From Zelopaecilomyces penicillatus (Eukaryota > Ascomycota > Sordariomycetes > Hypocreales > Pseudodiploosporaceae), in NCBI GenBank assembly GCA_005765155.1, contig VCCP01000005.1, forward strand, positions 2,480,001-2,544,000: a DNA stretch of 64,000 nt. Reading direction: 5' to 3'. Shown here in pieces: positions 1-10,421 of this stretch. The notes below the pieces were generated by a model that saw only the letters and a program-made list of their open reading frames with translations, searched no databases and had not been told where the DNA came from. Made by a program: the position numbers and the translations under genes. Each line of letters opens with the position of its first letter. The stretch's first letter is position 1.

Positions 1-1421
1 TTATTAATCTTATTAAAAAAAGCTATAATATTAAATTATTAATTTTATATATTTTAATAAGGTTATATATTTTCTATAAATATAATAATATATTAAAAAG
101 AATAATAAAAAATTCTATTTTATCTAGAATAATTATTTTTAATATTTCCTTATATAATTATAGCTCTTTAAGCTTATTAAGGATTAAATAGCTTATTAAA
201 AGCTTTATAATATTTATTAATTAAAGCTCTAAATTTAATTAACTAGCTTTAATATTTTTATTTATTAAAGCTTCTTCTTTTATTTAATAATAGTATTTTA
301 AAAAGCTAAGCTTATTAAAAAATAATAAATTAAAATTATCTAATAAATTATTTATACTATATTAATAAATAACTTTAATAAAATTAAAAATAAAGATATC
401 TAATAATTAAAAAATATATAAAAAGTATAATAAAAGTATAAGAATATATATATTATTTATATAATATTTAAATAAAAAAATCCTATATTATATAGCTTTT
501 ATAATTATTAAAAATAAGGAGTATTTTCTATAGTTTTTTTTAGTTTTATTTTAGGAATAAAGATCTTTTTTAATTATTATAAAGCTATTTTATTAAAAGT
601 CTAATCCTTTTAAAAAGTATAAAAATATTAATTAATTAAAAAATTTATCTTATTAAGAAACTATTATTATTAAATACTTTACCTTTTAAAAATAATTAAT
701 AAATTAAAAGCTTTATCTATAATTAATATATATTTAATAATTATAATTTAATAATATATTCTTAATTATTTTTTTAAAGCTATTTTTTTATAAGCTTTTA
801 AATATAAGATTATTACTTTTAAGCTTTTTAAAATATTAATCTTATTTATATTAAATTATAAATATAAAAGGATATTATAAATAATTAAAATATTAAAAAG
901 ATTAATAAAATCCTTAATATATTTAATTAAAATATTATTAATATATTAAAAATCTATTTCTTTATCTTAAATAGTTTTTATTTTTATAATTTAATATAAA
1001 AAACCCTATATTTAATATTTTCAAGAGATTTAAGATTATTATTATTAATAAGGATTTATTATATTATTTTTAAAAGCTATTTATATATTAAAGTAAGCTT
1101 TAGGATATCTTATATAAGAATCTAATTATAAAGATACTTTTTTTATTATATAAAAAGGTATTATTTAAGCTTTTTAATAATATATATAGATTATAAGCCC
1201 TTTAATTAATCTTAAAGTATTAAATAAGAGATTTCTTAGTATTTATAGATAATATATTAAAAAATACCTAAAGCTATATTTTTAATAGTATATATAATAT
1301 TATTTTTAGTATAACCAGATATAAAGAATTCAAAAATATAATTATTAAATTTTTAATATAAAAGATATATAAGAAAACACAGCTATAATAAATAAGGTTT
1401 GAGTTAGTATTAATATTAAAA
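1..1421. other. AT-rich, RIP-decayed DNA without a gene
   Basis: Almost only A and T, with the remaining C mostly in CT or CC context. No reading frame of note and no recognisable protein motif. It is the left flank of gypsy-1. A few unmutated CA dinucleotides occur just before the element (around 1,376-1,382). It is probably older transposon sequence, but I cannot assign it to a family. Confidence 0.6.
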
Positions 1422-1426
1422 GATAG

Positions 1427-1883
1427 TATAACATTTAGTAAATTCCTAAGGGATAAACCTAATAAAAAGGGTTTATATTAGCAGATAAATCAGGGCATTC
1501 TAAGCAATATATCTATTATATTAATAATAGATATTAAGTATTATAACCAGAGGTTAAGTATTAGTATAGTAAGTAATAGCAAATAATATAATAAAGTTGA
1601 AAGTATATTAATAACTATCTAAGCTATATCTAAAGAGTGAAAATTAAAGGTATATATATATATTATAGATTATGATTTAAGTTATAATCCTTATTGCTGG
1701 ATTATATTTAGAATTATAAGCTATCCTATTAGATCATGGTTTTAAGAATAATCCTAAGCCTAGGGTTACCTTTAAAATTATAATCCAATTCTATTCAATT
1801 CCAAGCCTTTAGTATATACCTAGTGATATTATAAGTCATATAATCAAGGCCTACTATATAATCTTGGCTATTAGGTTATAATA
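1427..1883 (-). repeat. 3' LTR of gypsy-1, fully RIP-mutated
   Basis: 457-bp direct copy of 8,455-8,911. Compared with the right copy, the outer half differs nearly only by C-to-T and G-to-A. For example tcagaatcatgag in the right copy is ttagaattataag here, and gtgacatcacaag is gtgatattataag. Most changes are CA to TA or TG to TA, the usual RIP context. The terminal TG of the LTR, read on the minus strand, has become TA. Confidence 0.9.
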
Positions 1884-2929
1884 TAATATCTCCCTCTCAA
1901 AAGGTCTTATCCTTAAGGCCTATAAGTATACCTTTCCTTCCTTCCTTAATATTTTATAAGTTATAGGATTTATATTATATTAAATTATTTCTTATAATAT
2001 TAGATTATATTAGAAAACCATAATATCCTTCTAAGAAGATTATTAAGTATATTGTATTTATTAATAATATTAAACATTCTATACTAGCTAAGGGAATGGA
2101 TTTCAATAGTAAAACAGCAGATATACTATATTCTTATTATTTTAAATGAAAATAATCTTATTATATAATAGAAAACAATAGCTATTATATAGTATATATA
2201 AAGCAGGATTACTTCTATAATAATATTTTAATAGTATCTTTATATATATACTTTTATTATATTTAAATATCTAATTCTTATTGATTTTATTAATAATAAA
2301 ACTTTTAGAGTAATACTATTATTTAGACTCTAAAGAAAAGGAAACTAAAGAAAATATCTTAGATATCCAAGATTAATTATCTAAGTTATAATTATAACTC
2401 TCTTTAGCTCTAAACCACTTATCTTATATCTATAAGCTTAAAAAGAAGGCTAAAGAGCAAAGCTCTAAGTTAATTTATTAGGGTTTAGAGGAGTTGAATA
2501 CTAAAGATAGGATTGATCTGATCCCTATCCTAAAGGTATATAAGCATTATATAATATCGGATTTGCAGTTTTTAGATGCTTTGAATAAGATAGATTGATC
2601 TTCCTTGGGTTTAGGTAATAAGTTTATTAATTTAAGATCTTTGGCTAGGCTGACTGATTCTAAAGGAACTATTATAGCATTGAGCGGTAATGGTTTAAAT
2701 AGTTAATGGATTCCTATATATTATCTTTAGGTCTAAAGCCTTTCTATTTAATAAGATATTTATTTTATTTATTTTTCTATCTAATATCTAATATTATCTC
2801 TACTTCCTATTCTTTTTTAATTACTTCTATTTATATTATTATATATTTCTTTATATTATTAAGTATTTTACTTAATAAGGAAATATAGAATATAAGGTAT
2901 AACTATATATTCTTTGATAGTAAAAGTTT

Positions 2930-5900
2930 ATAATTAATATTAAAAATAGCCTTCTTAACTTTAAAAGATCCAAGTTTCTTAAAATCTAATTTATCACTTG
3001 ATTGTATTATTATAATATTTAGAGAATTTTTGCCTGATATATAGTATAAAAGGTATACTATATCTCCCTCTTTAAAGATTAATCCCTTTAATCTTTATTA
3101 ATCCATATAATATTTTATTTTATTATAAATGATTTGGAGTTATATATAGAGTTCTTTATATAATTATTGTTTTTATATAGTATTAAGTATAGCCTTTTCT
3201 GATTTTAATCCCTCTTAATATAATAGATAAAATGCTTCTAATATAAATCTATAATTAGTATATATTAATATAAGTTATATTAATTTAGAAATAGATATAT
3301 TATAAGCTAGTTATATAATTAATAGGTATTTTACTTAATTGTCTTAATAGTAATTAATATAAGTATATAAGTATCCTTTAATAATCTAATTAATCTATTC
3401 TATTTATCTATTTATTTATAAATAATAGGTAATACTAAGTCTATATCTAGTCCTAAGATATCCTATTAATCCTTATTAAAATTTAAAGGCAAAGATTATT
3501 CCTCTATTAAAGATGATTTCCTTTAATAAGCTATATAAGCTTACTATTACTCTATTAAAGTTATAAATAAGATCTTCTATCAAGCTTGCTTTAATATAAA
3601 GTATAAAGTATAAGAACTTTATTAGTCTTTCTATAATAATCTATATTAAGTTATAGGCTACTCCTATAAGGGGTTCTATTAATAGGGGTAGTTTAATAAT
3701 AAAGTTAAATAATACTGATTCCTATAATTATATAAGTATTAATAATGGTTATAACTCTCTATATAGTTTATATCTTATTAGCTTGGTTTATCTATAAGTG
3801 ATATAGTTATTTATAACCTTCTAGACTATTTATTATAATCCTTTAAATCTATAATATCTTTATGCTTATTTTATAATCTTTATAATTCCTTGGTAATTAT
3901 AGATAGGGGATTTATATAATTCTTATATAATGGTTTCCTAGAGTTCTTTAGGTATCTAGAGTTTCTTATTATACTTATAATATCTATCTTTCTATTTTAT
4001 ACCTTTAGATATCTTTACTATATCTTCTAAGGAGTATACTTGCTTAATTTATTTTAAGATAGAATTAACTAATATAACTTAATATATAGTATTTAGTTTT
4101 ATCTATAGTATACCTGATTCAATCATTTAAAAGATTTATCCTTTATAATAAGGCTTTTTATTATTATAATCGCTTTATCAGCTTAGAGTATCTACTCTAC
4201 TATTTTCAAATCCTTTATAATAGATGATTTTATAGTTATAATCTATAAGGGTCTCTATATAGTAGGTTTATTATATATTTAACTTCTATATAATAGTAAA
4301 GTAAGAGATATTCTTATAATTAATAAAAACCTTTATTTAATGATTGCTTTCTTATAAATAATATAAGAATTTATTAAAAGCTTTGATAATAGCTATAAAT
4401 TCCTTATTATAGATTAGATAATTAAATTCTGCTCTATAAAGTTTCTTAGAGTAGAAGGCAATAGGTTATAATCTACCTTTATTATCTTATTATCCAATCT
4501 ATACTCTAATAATATAATTTAAAGCATTAGTTTTAAGTTCTATAGGTTTATCTAGATTATATATCACTAGTATAGGTTCTTTATAGATTCGCTTTTTAAG
4601 TTCTTTAAATATAGCATTTATATTAGGTTTTTATAGGAATTTATAATCTTTCTTAGTATATTTAATAAATAGTATAGCTATTTTACTATAATTATAGATA
4701 AACTTTTGATAGTAGTTAATAAAGCTTAAAAACTCTTATATATTTATAATGTTTTATAGTATTAGCCAGTTATATATTATAATGATTTTTACTGATTCTA
4801 TTTGAATTTTATTTAATAAGAAGATATATCCTAGGAAGATAATCATTTACTTATGAAATTTATATTTTTCTGGTTTAATAAGAAGATTATTATCTTAGAG
4901 TAGTTATAATACCTTATAGATATATTCTTTATATTCTTCTTTTATTTAGGAGAAGATTAGGATATTATCTAGATAGACTACTATAAAGATATTCAAATAT
5001 TCTCAGAGAATATTATTAATCATATACTAGAATATTATAGGGGTATTAGTTAAGCCAAAAGGTATTACTAGATACTTGAAAAGTCTAAACTTAGTTCTAA
5101 AAGTGGTTTTCTATTTATTATCTTTCTTTATTCGAATCAAGTTATATACTCCTTTAAGATCTAGAGTAATAAACCAATTCATTCTATATAATTGATTATA
5201 TAGTTTATTAATTAATAATAAGGGTATCTAATCCTTGATTATAATTATATTTAATAATTGATAATTTATAACTAGTTATAGCTTACTATTCTTTTTTAAT
5301 ATAAATATAATAGGGTATCCTACTTTAGATATAGATAATTAAATATATCCCTTTTCTAGTATTTTATTAAGATACTCTTATAATATTTCAAGTTCTTTAG
5401 TATTTAATATATAGATCTTAGTGAAAGTAGGCTTCTTTCTATCTATAATCTGAATTTTATAGTCCTATTGGTTATATAAGGGGAGCTTTATTTCAAGCTC
5501 TTTATAAAACAGTTTAATATACTTATAGTATTCTTCTAGTATAGGTATAAGTTATTTTTCTATATCTAAGGATGATTTATCCTTAAAGTATTCTTATAAT
5601 TGCTCTATTATTATCCTAAGGGCAGTAATAACCTATCAGATTTATTATTATCAACCATTATATTGTTTTTTGGTATAATTTCCTGATAGAAGGCCCTTCT
5701 TAATAGCTATAAAGCATACTTTCTTTGCTTTATCTATTATTATTAGATCTTTATAATTTCTTAGAGATAATATAATATCACTTTATTATATCTAGCCTAT
5801 CTTTTAATCAATCTATAGATTATTATTAAATAACTAGGGATAGCCTAATATAAGTTTATATTCTCTAGTATCTATTATATTAAATATAATACTATCTTAA

Positions 5901-7580
5901 TATCCTTGAACTTCAAATTAGAGATAATCAATCTCTTTATTAATCTATCCTCTATTATAAATAAAGGTATTTCCTTCTAGATTATATAAGGGGTATAATT
6001 CTTCCTTATTATACTATAATAATCATATATAATTCATAGCTTTTAATAATATATAATTATCTATTACTCTACTATCTACTAAAGCATAGAAATAATATCC
6101 TATAATCTATATTTTTATTATTAGTTTAAGCCTATTAATGCTTATTATATAGAGGGTCTTTTATAGGGGGTTATACTATAACCCTCTTATAGATAACTTT
6201 ACTTATTTTTTAAGTTTCTGGGATTATATTCCTTATATAGTCTATTATAATTTATTTTATCTAAGCCTTAAGTAATTATATAGTATAGAGTTCAATCAGC
6301 TTAACTTCCTTTATAGATTTAGAAGTTAAATTCTTATTTATAAAGATTCTTTATTTCCTTATATATGTGTTTGTTTTCTTCTATATATTATCTATACCAA
6401 GGTTTATTATAGTTGATTACTATTATAGCTTTATACTAAGTTCTTCTTAGAATACTATCTTCTAATAATTATCTTTTATACCATTATACCAGCTTCTATT
6501 ATAAATATATATTATACTTAAGATTAATATAATTATATAAATCCTTCTTTTTATAATCTATAAGTTATAATCTATTATATTCTAATTTAAGCTTTTCCTA
6601 TTTATAGATCTTATAATAGATAGACTTATAGTCTTTATTTTTGGCTTCTTATCTATATTCTTCTAGGGTCTTAGGGTATAGTTCAAACACATCAATTCCA
6701 AAAGGTATAAAGTACTTAGCCTTATACCAATCAATAAATTGATCTCTTATAAGGATATTCTTGATTCCTTATACTCTTATATAGTATAAGAAGAATTTAT
6801 TCTAGATTTTTATTTTCTAATATTAAAAATAGAAGAAATTAATATATAATATCTAATTGATTTTATTATAAAAAATATAATTAGGATCTAAGAGTATATA
6901 ATTATCTTTATATTTATTATAGTTGGTTTTTAATATAAAGGCTCTTCTAAGATAATCTCCTAGGATAGGGATACCTAGGCCTTCTTTTAATATCTATTTA
7001 TAAATATATTTAATAATTATAAATCGAAGATTAACTCTATCTATATAGCTTAATACTTATATAAATTTAATTATTACTTCCTTAAGGTATTTATAAATAG
7101 TATTCTTAGATAATAGATATAATATAGTATAGTATTAAGTTATCCTAAGAGATTCTTTATTCTTGGATTCTAAAGAGCTAGAGTCTAAGCTATTATTTAT
7201 TATTTTATCTTTAATTAGAGTGTTTTTATTATCTATAGCAGGGATTACTTATTAATCTAGAATCTCTTTAAAGTATTCTTCCTTATCTATATCTATATCC
7301 AGTTATTAGTCTTATTATATAGTATTGGATTGAGTTAATATAATCCATAGTATTAGTAATTATCAGGGTATAGGGTATTTATAGTTTTCAGGTCATCCTT
7401 ATCCTTATCCTCTTTATCCTATTATGGCCAGGGTTTATCTATTTATAGCTATAATATATATACTTTATTATATATTAGGTACTGGTTTCTAAGATTTCTT
7501 GTCTTTCTTGGGTTATTTATATTACCAGGAGATATATTTATATCTATTATAATTATAATATTAGACTTTTAATATATCTC
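2930..7580 (-). pseudogene. gag-pol remnant of gypsy-1 (reverse transcriptase and integrase still legible)
   Basis: Read on the minus strand, 5,300-5,130 gives a decayed RT palm start: a segment like NYQLLNIIIIKD, then IPLLLINKLYNQLY, FITLDLKGVYNLIRIK and FRTKF. At 4,975-4,952 the catalytic box reads YLDN followed by ILIF, where YLDD is expected; a TG-to-TA type change explains the lost aspartate. At about 3,065-2,935 the integrase C-terminal module reads SDKLDFKKLGSFKVKKA, like the GPF/Y module of Ty3/gypsy chromoviruses. A possible gag zinc knuckle with its cysteines mutated to tyrosine reads YYNYNRYKYIS near 7,560-7,527 (weak). The order gag, RT, IN on the minus strand agrees with the LTR orientation. 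Domain limits are approximate and many stops interrupt the frame. Confidence 0.8.
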
Positions 7581-8454
7581 TTTTCTAGGTTATATTGAGT
7601 TCTATTCTTTTAGGATTTAAAATATATCTATAGATAATAGGTTCTTCTCTATATCTGCCTTGATTGAACTAGTATTATAGTTTTCATCCAAAATCACTTT
7701 ATCCTAATCCTTTGATTTTTTTTTGTTTATATTATATAAACTATCTATTATTAATCTTGATAGCTATTTTAATATACTTAGCTAAATTTTCAGATCTATC
7801 CTTCCTAAAGAGTTTATTCTTAATTTCTTCCTTGAGTTTATTATAAAAGTACTCTATTAATGTATTATCTTCCTAGATAATCTATAAGGTAATCTATCTA
7901 AATTCTAAGGTATAGTCTAAGGCTAATCTATATTAGTATAATAGTTTAAGTTTTTTAATTATAACTCTCTTTTTATCTATTTATCTAAAGACTTCTTTAA
8001 TTATATCTTTAAAGTTATTATATTTTTAAAAGATCTTTTTGGTTTTATTATCCTGGTCTTTTTTCTTCTTATTTATATAGTCTCTTATAATAGGTTTAAA
8101 TTATTTAAAAGCAGCCCTCTCTATATATCCTATAATATATAGGATTTTTATAGATTTCTCTTATAATTAATAGGGATAGAACTAGTGGTAAGCTTTAAGT
8201 TATATTAAGAATATTTAAAGTGATCTAGAATATCTAATAAAAGGTCCTGGCTTATAAGATTTAATAATTTCACTAAGATCTTTCTATTTAGCTTATAACT
8301 TAGCTTTAAGTTCTATATTCTTCTTATATAGAGCCTAAAGCTTAGTAGTAAGTAAGACAAGGGTTAATTAAGTGGTATCTATAATAATTAATTAAGGCAA
8401 TTAATAATATTACTTAAGGTTATATAATAACCTATTAAATAAGAGTTATTAATA

Positions 8455-8911
8455 TATAATATTTAATAAATTCCTAAAGGATAAACCTAATAAAAAGGGT
8501 TTATATTAATAGATAAATTAGGGTATTCTAAGTAATATATCTATTATATTAATAATAGATATTAAGTATTATAACCAGGGATTAAATATTAATATAATAA
8601 ATAATAATAAATAATATAATAAAGTTAAAAGTATATTAATAATTATTTAAGCTATATCTAAAGAGTGAAAATTAAGGGTATATATATATATTATAAATCA
8701 TAATTTGAGTTATGATCCTTATTGCTGGATTATGTTCAGAATCATGAGCTATCCTGTTGGATCATGGTTTCAAGAGTGATCCTGAGCCCAGGGTCACCTT
8801 TAGAATCATGATCCAATTCCATTCAGTTCCAAGCCTCCGGTATATACCTAGTGACATCACAAGTCACGTGACCGAGGCCCACCGTACAACCTTGGCTGTT
8901 GGGTCGTGACA
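8455..8911 (-). repeat. 5' LTR of gypsy-1, mutated only in its inner half
   Basis: 457-bp direct copy of 1,427-1,883. From 8,455 to about 8,690 it is as AT-rich and mutated as the other copy. From about 8,695 to 8,911 it is clean sequence of normal GC content. The clean part holds the U3 start (TGTCACGACCC on the minus strand), a palindrome gtcacgtgac at 8,863-8,872 containing an E-box-like CACGTG, and a TATA-like tatatacc near 8,841. It abuts the upstream region of mog1. Confidence 0.9.
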
Positions 8912-9431
8912 GGTGGCCGGAAGCAGGGGGCGGCCGGAAGCCCTGTGGTTCGACTTATATATAACTGTAGGTCAACTCTTACTAAAACTCCCTGCAGCTG
9001 CCTAGCAGCTCCGATGCACAGAGCTGGTTTGTTACTATAACAGACTACATCATTGTCTCTACTAAGTAGGTAGTTTGAATTATTTCAAAACTTCGAGCTT
9101 TAGCATCTATCTGCTAAGTAAGACATACCTACTTTTATCTGCAGTATATTTGATAAACCCCGCGTCATAGCAATATCTTGCAAAATAGACCAGGCTCAAG
9201 ATTTCCGTATGCTTTCTAAGATGTAGTAGTTAATTTGATTTCTACTAGTACTAATCACGTCAAAGCTCCCTTTGCCTTTCTCAATTAACACAATTTCACC
9301 TGGCTTCCTTCCACTTGCATCGCCGTTGAGTTTCCATACTGGACACATATCAACGGATTCCGACCTGAACCATCAGACCAAGGAAAAGACCTCACAGTCA
9401 GCAATTTGGAGTTACCACCCCGCTCTGCAAT
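8912..9431 (+). promoter_or_regulatory. mog1 upstream region, perhaps with a truncated LTR at 8,912-9,044
   Basis: Normal-composition DNA between gypsy-1 and the mog1 start codon, without a convincing reading frame. The proximal part (about 9,050-9,431) presumably holds the mog1 promoter and 5' leader; no single element can be picked out. The distal part (8,912-9,044) looks like the right end of another LTR: a GC-rich start, a TATA-like cttatatataac at 8,955-8,966, and an end in ttactataaca before gacta. That part is a hypothesis only. Confidence 0.4.
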
Positions 9432-10220
9432 ATGCCTAGCTATCTTAGCACCCCCCTCTATGGTGGCGCAATTGTATGTGATCTTCCTGAGAAGTTCGCC
9501 GATGTCAGGTATGCAGGTCGCACATTACTTCAGCCATTTAACAAAGACGCGGCAAGAGAGTCGATGGATTAATCACATAGCCAATAGTAAATTGCGCCAG
9601 GTCCCCGACAACCAGGAAGTCTGGATCGACAAGGATGGCTTTACAAGCATCATTTTCGACATTACAGAGCGTGTAGGACCATCTGGCTCCGGCCCTGAGG
9701 TTGATGGGCGTGCCATGACTACTCACCTTGAGGATATGATTGGAACAGACATCGACACTGTCAAGATTTGGAATACAGCCGAGACTGAGTTCAGCTGTCT
9801 TGAGTATGTCTTGCGTATATGTTTCTGTAGCAACATCCACCTCTCTGTGATATCGTAATTCTCTACTGAGGAATCTATCGAGACAGTCCAAACATAGAAC
9901 TGGCGCTGACACCTCCTAGAACGCGAGTACCTGCCTACACATTAATTGCAACTCAGACACCAAAAGGCAGACAAACGCGAGACCAAACTTCTGCTCCAGA
10001 TTTCACAGCGATCACAATGACTCTTCTGCGACTTGAGCGATACGGAACTGATATTCTTATTACAATCAATGTGCCTCATATTAGGGGCGAATATAATGAA
10101 GATGAGGTTGATCTGGAGTTAGGCAAGCAGGGCAAGCTCATTGGTGATGCTGTCGAAATCTCAGCCCGTATCTGGGAAACTCTCAAAATCAAAGACTGGG
10201 GTCTTTTTGGGGGGCAATGA
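9432..10220 (+). CDS. mog1: Mog1-like Ran-binding nuclear import factor
   Basis: Three exons, 9,432-9,508, 9,588-9,803 and 9,920-10,220, give 197 aa. Intron 1 (79 bp) runs from gtatgc to caatag; intron 2 (116 bp) from gtatgt to cctag, with a gctgac branch site close to the acceptor. The start MPSYLSTPLYGGAIVCDLP is typical of Mog1, which opens with a LYGGAI-type strand. Further family hallmarks are RQVPDNQEVWIDKDG at about residues 29-43, an acidic ITERVG stretch, VPAYTLIATQ in the middle, and the C-terminal GKLIGDAVEISARIWET. Known role of the family: Mog1 binds Ran GTPase in the nucleus and promotes nucleotide release, supporting nuclear protein import. Length fits the family (about 190-210 aa). 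The gene converges on the SprT-like gene, with 201 bp between stop codons. Splicing is inferred from sequence; the exon phases join cleanly. Confidence 0.93.
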
Positions 10221-10421
10221 GCGAACTGAAACTACACATGTTTTCAATCAGCACTGTTATTTTCTGGCCGTAGACGTAGGCGAAGTGCATACTTTATTGG
10301 TGGCAAAAGTCTGTCTATCTATCATACAAAAATCTTCGTGAGATGAACCACTCAAGAGTATCATGTCACGTATGGCAAACAAGATCTTTCCTCATTGCAC
10401 CTCCGATGGCATTAATGGAAG

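Larger units (their letters stand above)
1427..8911 (-). mobile_element. gypsy-1: decayed Ty3/gypsy LTR retrotransposon, minus strand
   Basis: A 7,485-bp element bounded by two direct repeats of exactly 457 bp. On the minus strand the right LTR begins TGTCACGACCC; the left copy has the same start mutated to TATTATAACCT. The bases outside are ggtgg (8,912-8,916) on the right and gatag (1,422-1,426) on the left, which fits a 5-bp target-site duplication with two G-to-A changes. A purine-rich tract (minus-strand GAGAGGGAGAT, about 1,887-1,897) lies just inside the left LTR, as expected for a polypurine tract before a 3' LTR. Decayed reverse transcriptase and integrase motifs read on the minus strand. 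Every frame is broken by stops, so the element cannot move by itself. Confidence 0.9.

Noticed and set aside
2706..2888. 60-aa hydrophobic open frame
   Set aside because: Chance frame in decayed A/T DNA inside gypsy-1, on the strand opposite to pol.
1..8690. Mitochondrial DNA origin of the AT-rich parts
   Set aside because: No mitochondrial genes or RNAs; LTR pairs, RIP-type differences and decayed gypsy proteins show nuclear repeats.
9538..9912. 124-aa minus-strand frame
   Set aside because: Antisense shadow of mog1 exon 2 and intron 2; mog1 reads with clear family motifs and good splice sites.
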